Source: Sphingomonas sp. Root241 | GTDB lineage: Bacteria > Pseudomonadota > Alphaproteobacteria > Sphingomonadales > Sphingomonadaceae | Direction of reading: 5' to 3' | Length of the DNA stretch: 64,000 bases | Assembly: GCF_001428865.1 (NCBI RefSeq) | Contig: NZ_LMIV01000001.1 | Coordinates: 1,229,964 to 1,293,963 of the forward strand | Notes under the pieces: model-generated | The model's database searches: none | What the model was told of the DNA's origin: nothing | What the model saw: only the letters and a program-made list of their open reading frames with translations | In this document: positions 38,247 through 48,500 of the stretch, piece after piece | Layout: every line of letters begins with the position of its first letter | How positions within the stretch are numbered: position 1 is the stretch's first letter | Position numbers and translations under genes: made by a program

Positions 38247-40727
38247 ATGTTGATGCGCCGTTCTTCGCTCTCACTGCTGCTGCTTCTCGGGGCCTCGCCC
38301 TTTGCTGCCGGCGTTGCCGTCGCGCAGGAGGTGCCGACCGTCACTGCCCCCGACACGAACGTGCCCAGCATTCCCGGCGAACAAGACCGCACTCCCGAAG
38401 ATGTCCAGCGCAGCTCGGCGGCCTCGGATATCGTGGTCACCGCGCGCCGCCGTGAGGAGCAGGTTCAGGACGTGCCGATCCCGATCTCGGTTGTCGGCGT
38501 GAAGGAACTGGACAGCACCGGCAGCTTCAACGTCCAGCGCCTCCAGCAGCTGCAGCCCGCGCTGCAATTCTATTCGTCGAATCCGCGCAATTCGTCGATC
38601 AACATTCGCGGCCTCGGCGCGCCGCTCGGCCTCACCAATGACGGCATCGATCAGGGCGTCGGCGTCTATATCGACCAGGTCTATTTCAGCCGCGTCGCGG
38701 TCGCCACGCTCGACTTCCTCGACGTCCAGCAGGTCGAGACGCTGCGCGGGCCGCAGGGCACGCTCTACGGCAAGAACACCGTCGCGGGCGCGATCAGCAT
38801 CACCAGCAAGGCGCCGAGCTTCAATTTCGAGGGACGCACCGAAGTGACTCTCGGCAATCTCGCCTTCAAACAGGCCAAGGCCTCGGTCTCGGGACCGCTG
38901 GGCGACACCGTCGCGGTGCGGCTCGGCCTCTCGACCACCAGCCGAAAGGGCACGATCTTCAATGTCGCGAGCGGCAATTACGTCAACGAGCAGGACAATA
39001 TCGGCCTCCGCGGCGCTTTGCTTTGGCATGCGAGCGACAGCCTCAGCCTGACGCTGTCGGGCGACTATAACCGTCAGGACCCCGAATGCTGCGCGCAGAT
39101 CTATGTGCGCTACGGGCCGACCCAGCGCGCGGCGAACCGGCAATATCCCGCGCTCACTGCGGCGCTGGGCTATACCGTGCCGAGCACCAATCCGTTCGAT
39201 CGGCTGACCGACGTCGACGCCGATCTCAACGCACTCAACGTGCTCGGCGGGGTCTCGCTGCGCGGCGAGCTCACGCTCGGCTCGGGTACGCTCACTTCGG
39301 TCACGGCGTGGCGTTTCTGGGACTGGGGTCCGGCGAACGATCGCGATTTCACCGGCTTGCCGATCACCACGCGCTCGCAGAATCCGACCCGGCAGGACCA
39401 GTTCACCCAGGAATTCCGCTACGCCGGCGAAGGCAATGGCTTCGACTATGTCGTCGGCGTCTTCGGTTTCTATCAGAAGATCCACACCACCGGCATCCAG
39501 GAACAGGGCTCGGCGGCGAGCCGCTGGCTGCTGGCTCCCAGCAACCCGCTCTCCAACGATCCCACCGTGCTCGACGGGCTGACTGCGAGCAATGACATCC
39601 TGCTCAAGAATTTCAGTGGCGCAATCTTCGGTAAGTTCAACTGGGACGTGACCGATTCGATCACGCTCTCGCCCGGCATCCGCGTAAACTATGACGACAA
39701 GGTCGGCAGCTATGTCAGCATCGTCCGCGATGCGCAGGGCAATCTGGTGCCCTATAGCGGCGGCACCGCGCGCCAGGCTGCCCAGCGCGAGGCGATCCAG
39801 CCTCAGGCGTTCGAGGACGAAGCCTATCGCGCCTGGAACCTCACTTATGACCTGACTGCGTCGTACAAGCCGTCGCGCGACATACTGCTCTACGCGACCT
39901 ATGCCCACACCTTCAAATCGGGTGGCCTCAACCTCAACGGCGTGCCGGTGGTCAATGGGGTGGTGCAAACTGACCTCGCCCAGATCGATCCCGAGAAGGT
40001 CGACCACTTCGAGCTGGGCGTGAAGTCGCAATTCTGGGAACGCAAGGCGACGCTCAACGTCTCGGGCTATTGGACGATCATCAAGGATTATCAGGCGATC
40101 GTGAACAACAGCTCGACCTCGACGCTGCGCGGCTATCTGGCCAATGCTGGCGAGGTCCGCGTCCGCGGCGTGGAAGCGGACTTCTCGATCCGCCCGACCG
40201 AGCGCTTCAACGCTTATGTCAACGGCGCCTATACCGACCACGAATATGTCGAGTTCAAGAACGCGCCGTGCCCGCCCGAGCTTTCGGGCGGCACCGCGGC
40301 GCCGGTCGGCAGCCCCGGCGGCACGCCCGGCGTGCCCGGCCAGCTCAGCCCCGTCGTGTGCGATATTTCCGGGCAATGGCTGCCCGGCATCTCCAATTGG
40401 GCCTTTTCTTATGGCGCGGAGTACAACGTTCCGGCGAAGCTGCTCGGACTGGACGGCGAATTCTACTTGGCCGGCGACGCCAATTACCGCTCCAAATTCT
40501 CGTCCAACGCCTCGCGTTCGATCTACACCGATGTCGAGGGATACACGCTGGCGAACTTCCGCCTCGGCTTCCGCACCGACGATTTCAACGTGTTCGGCTG
40601 GGTCCGCAACGCGTTCGACGAGGAATATTTCGAGCTGCTCGCGACGACGCCGGGCAATACCGGCCTCGTGGCCGGCAATCCGGGCGATCCGCGCACTTAT
40701 GGTTTGACGATCAGCAAGGCCTTCTGA
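38247..40727 (+). CDS. TonB-dependent outer-membrane receptor
   Basis: An 826-residue active-transport receptor. A signal peptide (about 1-26) is followed by a short periplasmic stretch and the plug opening SDIVVTARRREEQVQDVPIPI (about 60-80). The plug shows NIRGLGAPLG and VETLRGPQGTLYGKNTVAGAI. The barrel follows to the C-terminal aromatic YGLTISKAF, with final Phe as in outer-membrane barrels. Start and plug style resemble the large sphingomonad receptor group with an iron-type annotation, but the substrate cannot be told. It stands alone, with its own terminator, divergent from hsp20. No substrate-degrading genes lie nearby. Confidence 0.95.
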   Translation: MLMRRSSLSLLLLLGASPFAAGVAVAQEVPTVTAPDTNVPSIPGEQDRTPEDVQRSSAASDIVVTARRREEQVQDVPIPISVVGVKELDSTGSFNVQRLQQLQPALQFYSSNPRNSSINIRGLGAPLGLTNDGIDQGVGVYIDQVYFSRVAVATLDFLDVQQVETLRGPQGTLYGKNTVAGAISITSKAPSFNFEGRTEVTLGNLAFKQAKASVSGPLGDTVAVRLGLSTTSRKGTIFNVASGNYVNEQDNIGLRGALLWHASDSLSLTLSGDYNRQDPECCAQIYVRYGPTQRAANRQYPALTAALGYTVPSTNPFDRLTDVDADLNALNVLGGVSLRGELTLGSGTLTSVTAWRFWDWGPANDRDFTGLPITTRSQNPTRQDQFTQEFRYAGEGNGFDYVVGVFGFYQKIHTTGIQEQGSAASRWLLAPSNPLSNDPTVLDGLTASNDILLKNFSGAIFGKFNWDVTDSITLSPGIRVNYDDKVGSYVSIVRDAQGNLVPYSGGTARQAAQREAIQPQAFEDEAYRAWNLTYDLTASYKPSRDILLYATYAHTFKSGGLNLNGVPVVNGVVQTDLAQIDPEKVDHFELGVKSQFWERKATLNVSGYWTIIKDYQAIVNNSSTSTLRGYLANAGEVRVRGVEADFSIRPTERFNAYVNGAYTDHEYVEFKNAPCPPELSGGTAAPVGSPGGTPGVPGQLSPVVCDISGQWLPGISNWAFSYGAEYNVPAKLLGLDGEFYLAGDANYRSKFSSNASRSIYTDVEGYTLANFRLGFRTDDFNVFGWVRNAFDEEYFELLATTPGNTGLVAGNPGDPRTYGLTISKAF

Positions 40728-40774
40728 TCGGACCACGCACTAGCGTCTCGCCATGGCCGGGGGACGTTAGGGGA

Positions 40775-40805
40775 GGGAGGCGGCGCCCGCACCGCCTCCC
40801 TCTTT
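40775..40805 (+). terminator. Rho-independent terminator after the TonB-dependent receptor
   Basis: Perfect 9-base stem GGGAGGCGG/CCGCCTCCC with an 8-base loop, followed by TCTTT, about 50 bases past the receptor stop. Confidence 0.85.
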
Positions 40806-40835
40806 ACCTTGGGAAAGCGGGCGTCGGGAGCCCGG

Positions 40836-40871
40836 AAACGGCAAACGCCCGGACCGTTTCCGATCCGGGCG
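40836..40871 (-). terminator. Leftward terminator with no protein gene before it
   Basis: Minus-strand stem CGCCCGGA/TCCGGGCG (10-base loop) followed by TTTGCCGTTT. No reading frame ends here on this strand, so it probably closes a non-coding transcript coming from the right. Confidence 0.6.
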
Positions 40872-41000
40872 CCTGCGTGACGACTGCTCGTCAGCCCCCT
40901 TTGTAAGGCTCTGCCCGCGCGCTCGTACTTGCCTACGAGCGGGGCGGAGCCCTCCCCGAACCACGGCCATTTGCTGCCTGCGTTTCGACGAGCGTTTTGC
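40846..41000 (-). ncRNA. Candidate structured RNA, possibly 6S-like
   Basis: On the minus strand a closing stem GCTCGTC/GACGAGC (40987-40993 with 40886-40892) brackets a large unpaired bubble. Beyond the bubble is a long terminal hairpin: AGGGCTC/GAGCCTT, a GC-rich middle, and a perfect 8-base stem CGCTCGTA/TACGAGCG with a 6-base loop. Closing stem, central bubble and terminal arm are the 6S RNA plan. The segment AGCCTTACAAAG-GGGGCTGACGA resembles the AAGCCTTAAAACTGCGACGA part of E. coli 6S. A terminator follows. Total length is about 150. Identification is tentative; strand and 5' end are inferred. Confidence 0.35.
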
Positions 41001-41176
41001 TACGTCGCCGGGCGGCTTTTGTCACCGGGTTTACAAGGACTAGCCGCAGATTGGTGTCACCCTGTGTTGAATCGGCAACATAGCGGACACACCGTGAATC
41101 GCGCGGCTCCATTGCCAGCCGCCACTGCCATGCCCTAGAGCGGCGGCGAACACGCACGTCAGGGCTCCCCGACCGC

Positions 41177-42427
41177 ATGCTATTGTCGCGTTACGAGCGG
41201 ATGATCGCCCGCCGCTATCTCCTGCCTGGCCGCAGCGAGGCGTTCATCGCCGTCGTCGCCGGATTCAGCCTTGTCGCCGTGATGCTCGGCGTCGCCGCAT
41301 TGATCGTGGTGATGAGCGTCATGAACGGCTTCCGGGCTGAGTTGTTCGACAAGATCACCGGGCTGAACGGCCATGCCGTGGTGCAGGGCTATGGCGGGCA
41401 GCTGCGCAACTGGCGCGAGATCGTCGCGCAGGCCAAGGCTACTCCCGGAGTCACCAGCGCGACTCCGCTGATCGAGCAGCCCTTGTTCGCGAGCTTCAAT
41501 GGTCGCGTCGAATTCGCCCAGATCCGTGGCATGCGGGTCGAGGACATTCGCAGCAACCCGGCGCTCAAGGGCAAGGAAGTCATCGGCTCGCTCAATCGCC
41601 TCCGCGCCGGTGGCGAGCAGATCGCGATCGGATCGCGGCTCGCCGAATCGCTCGGCGCGACGGTCGGCAGCAAAATCACGATCATCAATCCCGCCGGCGC
41701 CGCCACACCGATGGGCACGATGTATCGGTCGGTCAGCTACACGGTGGAGGCGATCTTCGAGGTCGGGGTCTACGATTTCGACAAGATCTTCGTCGTGATG
41801 CCGATCGAGGATGCGCAGACCCTTTTGCTGCTCGGCGACTCGGTAAGCATGGTCGAGATGGACACCGACGCTCCCGACAATGTCCAGCAGATCGTCTCGC
41901 CCTTGATCGACAAGGTCGGCAAGAGCGGCCAGATCGTCGACTGGCGCCAGATGAACCGCGAGCTGTTCGAGGCGCTCCAGGTCGATCGGATCGTCTCGTT
42001 CACCGTGCTCTCGATCATCCTCGTCGTCGCATCGTTCAACATCGTTTCCTCGTTGATCATGCTGGTGCGCTCGAAGACCCGCGACATTGCGGTGCTGCGC
42101 ACGATGGGCGCCACGCGCGGCGGCTTGATGCGCATCTTCGTGACCGTGGGTACTACGATCGGCGCGCTGGGTGTCGCCGCGGGCGGACTACTTGGTTTCC
42201 TGTTCATCACCTTCCGCGCCCAGGTGGTGCAATTCATCGGGCTGGTGACCGGGCAGCAGATCTGGGATCCCTCGATGCGCTTCCTCACCGAATTGCCGGC
42301 CAAGACCGATCCGTTCGAGACCATCGGCATCTGCGTGATGGCCCTTCTCTTCACGTTCCTCGCCACGCTCTACCCGGCGTGGAAGGCGGCGAGCACCGAT
42401 CCGGTGCAGGTGCTGCGCTATGAATGA
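41177..42427 (+). CDS. Lipoprotein-releasing ABC transporter permease LolC/LolE
   Basis: The permease of the Lol system extracts lipoproteins from the inner membrane for outer-membrane targeting. The 416-residue protein has four helices: one near 24-50 ([30 protein letters not shown]) and three near 275, 320 and 380, with a large periplasmic domain between the first two. The FtsX-type core [25 protein letters not shown] lies near 296-320. A single LolC/E-type permease with LolD suggests a homodimeric LolF-like arrangement, as in many alphaproteobacteria. lolD overlaps its end by 8 bases. Confidence 0.93.
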   Translation: MLLSRYERMIARRYLLPGRSEAFIAVVAGFSLVAVMLGVAALIVVMSVMNGFRAELFDKITGLNGHAVVQGYGGQLRNWREIVAQAKATPGVTSATPLIEQPLFASFNGRVEFAQIRGMRVEDIRSNPALKGKEVIGSLNRLRAGGEQIAIGSRLAESLGATVGSKITIINPAGAATPMGTMYRSVSYTVEAIFEVGVYDFDKIFVVMPIEDAQTLLLLGDSVSMVEMDTDAPDNVQQIVSPLIDKVGKSGQIVDWRQMNRELFEALQVDRIVSFTVLSIILVVASFNIVSSLIMLVRSKTRDIAVLRTMGATRGGLMRIFVTVGTTIGALGVAAGGLLGFLFITFRAQVVQFIGLVTGQQIWDPSMRFLTELPAKTDPFETIGICVMALLFTFLATLYPAWKAASTDPVQVLRYE

Positions 42428-43094
42428 GCCGATCCTCCAGACGCGCGGGCTGAAGCGCAGCTTCCGTCAGGGCGAAGCGGTCATCGAGGTGCTGCGCGGC
42501 GTCGATCTCGACGTGATGCCAGGCGAGATCGTCGCTCTCCTCGGCCCCTCCGGCTCGGGCAAGTCGACCTTGCTGCAGGCGGTGGGTCTGCTCGAAGGCG
42601 GGTTCGAGGGCTCGATCCGCATCGCCGGCAAGGAAGCCGCGCAATTGCCCGCGGGCGGCCGCACCGAGGTGCGCCGCAACAGCCTCGGCTTCGTCTACCA
42701 ATTCCACCATTTGTTGCCCGATTTCAACGCGATCGAGAATGTCGTGCTGCCGCAGATGATCCACGGCGCCACCCGCGCCGATGCCGACGCGCGCGCCGGC
42801 CAATTGCTCTCGGCGCTCGGCCTCGCGGAGCGGTTGACCCACCGCCCCAACCAGCTCTCGGGCGGCGAGCAACAGCGCGTCGCAGTCGCCCGCGCGCTGG
42901 CCAATCGGCCGGCGCTGGTTCTCGCCGACGAACCCACCGGCAATCTCGACGAGGCAACCGCCGACCGGGTCTTCGCCGAATTCCTCAATCTGGTGCGCGG
43001 GGAAGGATCTGCGGCATTGGTCGCGACGCATAACGAGCGGCTCGCCGAACGCATGGACCGCGTGGTGCGACTGCATGAGGGCCATCTCGAATGA
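42420..43094 (+). CDS. lolD: Lipoprotein-releasing ABC transporter ATPase LolD
   Basis: LolD powers lipoprotein release. The 224-residue ATPase has Walker [12 protein letters not shown] (about 41-51), the Q-loop [17 protein letters not shown], signature [15 protein letters not shown] (about 143-157), Walker [13 protein letters not shown] and the switch His in VATHNERLA. The AAMEN-like [11 protein letters not shown] segment is typical of LolD and MacB groups. It overlaps both the permease gene and the following GNAT gene. Confidence 0.95.
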   Translation: MNEPILQTRGLKRSFRQGEAVIEVLRGVDLDVMPGEIVALLGPSGSGKSTLLQAVGLLEGGFEGSIRIAGKEAAQLPAGGRTEVRRNSLGFVYQFHHLLPDFNAIENVVLPQMIHGATRADADARAGQLLSALGLAERLTHRPNQLSGGEQQRVAVARALANRPALVLADEPTGNLDEATADRVFAEFLNLVRGEGSAALVATHNERLAERMDRVVRLHEGHLE

Positions 43095-43684
43095 GCGTCT
43101 GGCGCGAGACGCCGACGCTTGCTGGCCGCCATGTGACATTGCGCCCGATGGTCCGCGAGGACTGTGAAGAGCTGCTCCTTGCCTTTGAAGGCTTGCACTC
43201 GCTGTTCCACACCACGGTGCCGACCGCCGAGACCTTCGACGCCTGGTATGATCGGGTGATGTTCGACACGGCTGCGGGGCGAAACCTGCCCTTCACGGTG
43301 CTCGATGCGGACGGCCGCATTTCGGGCGTCACGCGGCTGATGCGGATGAGCGAGGCGCATCGCCGTGTCGAGATCGGCGGCACGCTCTATGCGCCGCGCG
43401 TTCAGCGCACCGGGCTCAACACCGAGGCGAAATATATGCTGCTCGGCCACGCCTTCGAGATGCTGAGCGTCAATTGCGTCCAGATCCGCACCGATTTCCT
43501 CAACCACGCCTCGCGCCGCGCGATTGAGCGGCTCGGTGCGCGGCTCGATGGTATCCTGCGCGGGCACCTGATCCTGAATGGCCATTTGCGCGATAGCGCG
43601 GTCTACAGCATCCTCGCGCACGAATGGCCGGGCGTGCGCCGCAACCTCGAATTGCTGATGGCCAGGCATGGGGTGCGCGCATGA
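43091..43684 (+). CDS. GNAT-family N-acetyltransferase
   Basis: A 197-residue acetyltransferase of the RimJ/RimL-like group. [19 protein letters not shown] (about 10-28) is the usual opening; [47 protein letters not shown] covers the acetyl-CoA site region, with the R-x-x-G/A loop present as [29 protein letters not shown] ends the fold. The start overlaps lolD by four bases (ATGA), so it belongs to the operon. The acceptor is unknown; relatives modify ribosomal proteins or small amines. Confidence 0.85.
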   Translation: MSVWRETPTLAGRHVTLRPMVREDCEELLLAFEGLHSLFHTTVPTAETFDAWYDRVMFDTAAGRNLPFTVLDADGRISGVTRLMRMSEAHRRVEIGGTLYAPRVQRTGLNTEAKYMLLGHAFEMLSVNCVQIRTDFLNHASRRAIERLGARLDGILRGHLILNGHLRDSAVYSILAHEWPGVRRNLELLMARHGVRA

Positions 43685-43709
43685 CTCGATTGCGGACAGG
43701 GCGTCGCGA

Positions 43710-44381
43710 GTGAGTGCCGGCACGAAATGGGTGATCGCCAGCATCTCGCTCGGCGCGTTGGTACTGATCGCGGCAATTGTGGCGAGCTGGCCGCTCGCCC
43801 GCTTCATGCTCGAGCCGGGCAGGCAGCTGAAATCCTACTACACCCCCTCGCAGAGCATGCGGCCGACACTGGAAGTGAACGACCGGATTATGCCGCGCGC
43901 GGTGCGCCCCGGCGATCTCGCCCGCGGGACGGTTATATTATTCCGGATCGCCGATCAGGTGCGCGTCACGCGGATCGCGGCGATCGCCGGCGACCGGATC
44001 GCGATGCAGGATGGCATCGTGTTCCTCAACGGCAAGCCGATCGCGCAACGGCCAGTCGAACAACTGCAACCTGCCGAATTCGGTCGGCAGGAACAGCATC
44101 TGATCGAGCAATTTCCCGGTGAGGCGAAGCCGCATCTGATCCTCGACTCGGGGCCCGGTCCCGGCGACAATGTCGCAGAAGTGATCGTGCCGGTCGGCCA
44201 TCTGTTCCTCTTGGGCGACAATCGCGACAACAGCGCCGATAGCCGTTATCCCCGCGAGGGCTACGGCATCGGCATGGTGCCGGAACGCAATGTGTTCGGC
44301 GTAGCGGATTTCATTCCCTGGTCGCCGAAGCGGGGCGTCATCGCGCGTCCGCTCGATGCGACCGATGGAGACGCCAAATGA
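43710..44381 (+). CDS. Signal peptidase I-like protein with altered catalytic Lys site
   Basis: A 223-residue protein with one N-terminal membrane helix (about 8-27) and the S26 signal peptidase fold. Box B is YYTPSQSMRPTL, with Ser49 in the nucleophile position. Box E is HLFLLGDNRDNSADSR. In box D the usual KRxxGLPGD is VTRIAAIAGD: Thr87 (codon ACG) replaces the general-base lysine. The protein may be inactive, may use another base, or may depend on a partner; a second, standard LepB would then be needed elsewhere in the genome. The GTG at 43710 gives the best start; the preceding gene ends 26 bases upstream. Confidence 0.85.
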   Translation: MSAGTKWVIASISLGALVLIAAIVASWPLARFMLEPGRQLKSYYTPSQSMRPTLEVNDRIMPRAVRPGDLARGTVILFRIADQVRVTRIAAIAGDRIAMQDGIVFLNGKPIAQRPVEQLQPAEFGRQEQHLIEQFPGEAKPHLILDSGPGPGDNVAEVIVPVGHLFLLGDNRDNSADSRYPREGYGIGMVPERNVFGVADFIPWSPKRGVIARPLDATDGDAK

Positions 44382-44857
44382 CCGAAATAACCCAAATCCC
44401 GGTCCGCAACGCCGATGGCAGCGAGGCGACGCTGGCGGATCATGCCGGCGAAGTGCTGCTGATCGTCAACACCGCTTCGAAATGCGGGTTCACGCCGCAA
44501 TATGCCGATCTCGAGGCGCTGCAGCGCCAGTACAAGGATGGTGGATTTTCGGTTCTGGGATTCCCGTGCAACCAGTTCGGCGGGCAGGAACCGGGGGACG
44601 CGGCAGAGATCGCGAACTTCTGTTCGCTCACTTATGACGTGACCTTCCCGGTTTACGCCAAGGTGGACGTCAACGGTGCGGAGGCGGCGCCGTTGTTCAA
44701 GCATCTGAAGAAGGAAGCGCCAGGGCTGCTGGGATCCAAGGCGATCAAGTGGAACTTCACCAAGTTCCTCGTCGATCGCAGGGGCAAGGTGGTTGATCGC
44801 TATGCGCCGACCACTTCGCCCAAGGACATCGCCGGCGATATCGAGAAGTTGCTCTAG
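44378..44857 (+). CDS. Glutathione peroxidase (thiol peroxidase type)
   Basis: A 159-residue peroxidase that reduces hydroperoxides. The peroxidatic Cys is in NTASKCGFTPQY (Cys36), followed by LGFPCNQFGGQEPG (Gln and possible resolving Cys64) and KWNFTKFLVDRRGKVV with the conserved Trp and Asn. It is the non-selenium type, which usually works with thioredoxin despite its name. The start overlaps the signal-peptidase-like gene by four bases, so it is the last gene of the lol operon. Confidence 0.95.
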   Translation: MTEITQIPVRNADGSEATLADHAGEVLLIVNTASKCGFTPQYADLEALQRQYKDGGFSVLGFPCNQFGGQEPGDAAEIANFCSLTYDVTFPVYAKVDVNGAEAAPLFKHLKKEAPGLLGSKAIKWNFTKFLVDRRGKVVDRYAPTTSPKDIAGDIEKLL

Positions 44858-44861
44858 TCGA

Positions 44862-45284
44862 TCAGTGCGTGGTCGGCCCGGGCAGGCAGATCACATATTG
44901 GCCGTTCTTCTCCATCATTGGCTTTTCGGACTCATCGCCTGCAACGAGCCCGCCCAGCCTGGTGAGCATCGCGACCATCGAAGTCGCACCGGCGAGCGGC
45001 CGGCCGCGTGGGTCGCGGCGCGGGGCGGGTCGGGCGCCCCGCGGCTCGCGACGACGCGGCGGGGCAAGGCGATGCAGGCGCTGCGCGACCGAGGACGCGT
45101 CGCCGGTGCGGCCGAACTCGCGCCACACCACACGAAAGCCCTGAGGCACCTGCGTCCATTCGCCTGCTTCCTCGCTGCGGATCAGATCACAGCCGCAGCG
45201 ATGGCACATGCTGAATTCCAGCCCCTGATTCTGGTGACGCTTGGTCGCGGGTACGTGGTTCATCACGGAGCAGAGGACGGTCAT
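44862..45284 (-). CDS. Zinc-ribbon-like hypothetical protein
   Basis: A 140-residue protein I cannot assign. MCHRCGCDLIRSEEAGEW (about 26-43) offers C27, C30 and C32 as a possible metal knuckle, and WTQVPQGFRVVWREFGRT reads like a conserved small domain. The middle is a low-complexity run of Arg and Pro, and the end (VAMLTRLGGLVAGDESEKP then GQYVICLPG) is again ordered. The ATG at 45284 has an AGGAG 11 bases upstream; starts at 45263 or 45209 are possible. It is convergent with the glutathione peroxidase, 4 bases apart. Confidence 0.6.
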   Translation of the reverse strand: MTVLCSVMNHVPATKRHQNQGLEFSMCHRCGCDLIRSEEAGEWTQVPQGFRVVWREFGRTGDASSVAQRLHRLAPPRRREPRGARPAPRRDPRGRPLAGATSMVAMLTRLGGLVAGDESEKPMMEKNGQYVICLPGPTTH

Positions 45285-45526
45285 CGCGGGCTTCACTCCT
45301 GGTTTCGGACCGCGGCTCGCCCAGGACGGGTACACCGCGATCGAAAGGTTGATCGCTGTTAACCATCCTTTCGGTCAGGTCGGGAGTGAGTCGCCATTCA
45401 GGTCGGTCCCCATAAGCGTCTGCCACCAAGGGATTTGTACGGATGTCACCGGTTACTATTTGGAAAGCTGTGGATAGCGGAGCGCCTGCGTTGGCAAAGC
45501 GGCCGGTGCGCGCCTAGGGTATCGCG

Positions 45527-48500
45527 ATGGCGCATTCGGGATTCGTACCGCTCAGGGTCTTCTCCTCCTACACGATGCTTGAAGGCGCGATCGAGCCCAA
45601 GGCGATCGCAAAGCGTGCGCGCGAACTGGGCTTTCCCGCGGTAGGGGTTAGCGATCGCAACGGCCTCTACGCGGCCATGCCCTTCTCGGATGCATGCAAG
45701 AAATCGGGCGTGCAGCCGATCGTCGGCACGTTGCTCGCGGTCAAACGCCCCGAGCTGGCCGAAGGCGCGCCGGTCGCGATCGACTGGCTGGCACTCTATG
45801 CGCAGGACGAGGCGGGCTATCTGAACCTGTGCGACCTCGTCTCGATGGCGCATCTCGATCGCCCGATCGAGGAGGACGCGCATGTCCCGCTCGAAGCATT
45901 GAAAGGTCGTACCGAGGGATTGCTGTGTCTCACCGCCGGCGCCGAGGGCGCGTTGGCGCGGCTCTATGCCGAGGAGCAGGGCAATGCCGCCGAGGCCTAT
46001 GCCCGCGAGCTCGAAGCATTGTTCCCGGACCGCCTGTACATCGAGATCGTTCGGCGGCTGAACGAAGTCGAAGGCAAGGCCGAGGCGCGGCTGCTCGATT
46101 ATGCCTATGCACGCAACCTGCCGCTGGTCGCGACCAACCCTTGCTGCTTCGCCGATGAGAGCTTCCACGAAGCCCATGACGCGATGCTGTGCATTGCCAA
46201 TTCCTCGTACATCGCCAGCGACGATCGTCCGCGCAGCTCCCCCGATGCGTGGATGAAGCCCGCGAACGAAATGAAGTCGCTGTTCGCCGATCTGCCCGAG
46301 GCGATCGCCAACACGCTCGTCGTCGCGCAGCGCTGCGCCTATGCCGCTCCCAAGCGCAAGCCGATCCTCCCCAGCCTCGCCGGCGACCGCGAAGGCGAGG
46401 CCGCGATGCTGCGCGAGCAGGCCCGCGAAGGGCTGGAGATGCGGCTGGCCAAGGCCGGAATCACCGCACCCGAGGAGCGCCAGCGATATGCCGACCGCCT
46501 CGAGTTCGAGCTCGACGTCATCATCCAGATGGGTTTCCCCGGTTATTTCCTGATCGTCGCGGACTTCATCAAATGGGCCAAGGCGCACGACATCCCGGTC
46601 GGCCCTGGCCGCGGCTCGGGTGCGGGCTCGGTGGTTGCCTGGGTGCTGACGATCACCGATCTCGATCCGCTCAAGCTCGGTCTGCTGTTCGAGCGCTTTC
46701 TCAATCCCGAACGCGTGTCGATGCCCGACTTCGACATCGATTTCTGCGAAACCCGCCGCGGCGAGGTGATCCGCTACGTCCAGGAAAAATACGGCCGCGA
46801 TACCGTGGCGCAGATCATCACCTTCGGAACGATGAAGGCGCGCGCGGTGCTCAAGGACGTCGGCCGCGTGCTCCAGATGAGCTATGGCCAGGTCGATCGC
46901 CTCGCCAAGCAGATCCCGAACCACCCGACCGACCCCTGGACGCTGGAGCGCACGCTGAACGGCGTCAGCGAATTCAACGCCGAGTATAAGAACCACAGCG
47001 ACGTCCGCCATCTGATCGACCTGTCGATGCGGCTCGAAGGCTTGCCGCGTCACTCGTCGACCCACGCCGCGGGCGTGGTGATCGGCGATCGCCCGCTCGC
47101 CGAGCTCGTCCCGCTCTATCGCGATCCGCGCTCGGACATGCCCGTCACGCAGTTCGACATGAAATATGTCGAGGCGGCGGGGCTGGTGAAATTCGACTTT
47201 CTCGGTCTCAAGACCCTGTCGGTACTCAAAAAGGCCGTCGAACTGCTCGCCGATCGCGGCATCGAAGTCGATCTCGACACGCTCAGCTGGGACGATCCCG
47301 AAGTCTATGACCTGCTCCAGCGCGGCAACACCGTCGGCGTGTTCCAGCTGGAATCGGAGGGCATGCGGCGCACGCTGACGGCGGTGCGGCCGACCAATTT
47401 CGGCGACATCATCGCGCTCGTCTCGCTCTATCGCCCGGGGCCGATGGACAACATCCCGAGCTTCGGCCACCGCAAGGGCGGGCGCGAGGAGATCGTCTAT
47501 CCGCACGCCTTGCTCGAGCCCATCCTGAACGAGACCTATGGGATCTTCGTCTACCAGGAGCAGGTGATGCAGGCCGCGCAGGTGCTCGCCGGCTATACGC
47601 TGGGCGGCGCCGACATGCTCCGCCGCGCGATGGGCAAGAAGATCAAGGCGGAGATGGACGCCCAGCGCGCGATCTTCGTCGAAGGCTGCGGGCGCGTGAA
47701 CGGCATCAAGCCCGCCAAGGCCAATGAGCTGTTCGACTTGATCGACAAGTTCGCCGGCTACGGCTTCAACAAGTCGCACGCCGCCGCCTATGCGCTGCTC
47801 GCGTATCAGACGGCCTGGCTCAAGACGCACCATCCGCACGAATTCTTCGCCGCGTCGATGGCGTATGACATCCACCAGACCGACAAGCTCGCGATCTTCG
47901 CCGACGACATGCGCCGGCTGTCGATCGAGTGCCTGCCGCCCGACATCAATACCAGCCTCGCCGATTTCCACGTCGAGAAGCACAAGGATGGGCTCGCGGT
48001 CCGTTATGCGCTCGGCGCGCTCAAGGGCGTCGGCGAGCGCGCGATGGAGCTGCTGGTCGAGGAACGCGATACCAAGGGTCGCTTCCAGTCGCTCGACGAT
48101 TTCGCCAAGCGCGTCGATCCGCGGCTGCTCAACAAGCGCCAGGTCGAGACGCTCGCCGCCGCGGGCGCATTCGACGGGATCGAGCCCAACCGTGCGGGTG
48201 TCCATGCGGCGGCGGAGACGATCCTTGCGGTGGCCCAACGCACGCATGACAGCCGGACGAGCGGGCAGGGCGGCCTGTTCGGCGAATCCGAGCCGAGCGG
48301 CGGCGCGATCAACTTGCCGCGGAGCGCGCATTGGTCGCTCGCCGACAAGATCGCCGCCGAGAAGGACGCGTTCGGCTATTATTTCTCGGCGCACCCGCTC
48401 GATCGCTATTCGCACCTCGTCCGCAGCCAGGGAGCCCGCGAGATCGCCTCGCTCGGCGAGGTCCAGATCCCCGAGGGCGCTCGCATCGGCGCGACAATCG

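Larger units (their letters stand above)
40728..41176. other. 449-base gene-free region with structured sequence
   Basis: No protein gene is convincing here. From left to right it holds the receptor terminator, a leftward terminator (40836-40871), a highly structured stretch that may be a 6S-like RNA (to about 41000), and about 175 bases that should carry the promoter of the lol operon. Confidence 0.7.

Noticed and set aside
38271..40736. 821-codon open frame antisense to the TonB-dependent receptor
   Set aside because: Same artefact: a mirror of a well-supported receptor, with no ribosome site or motif.
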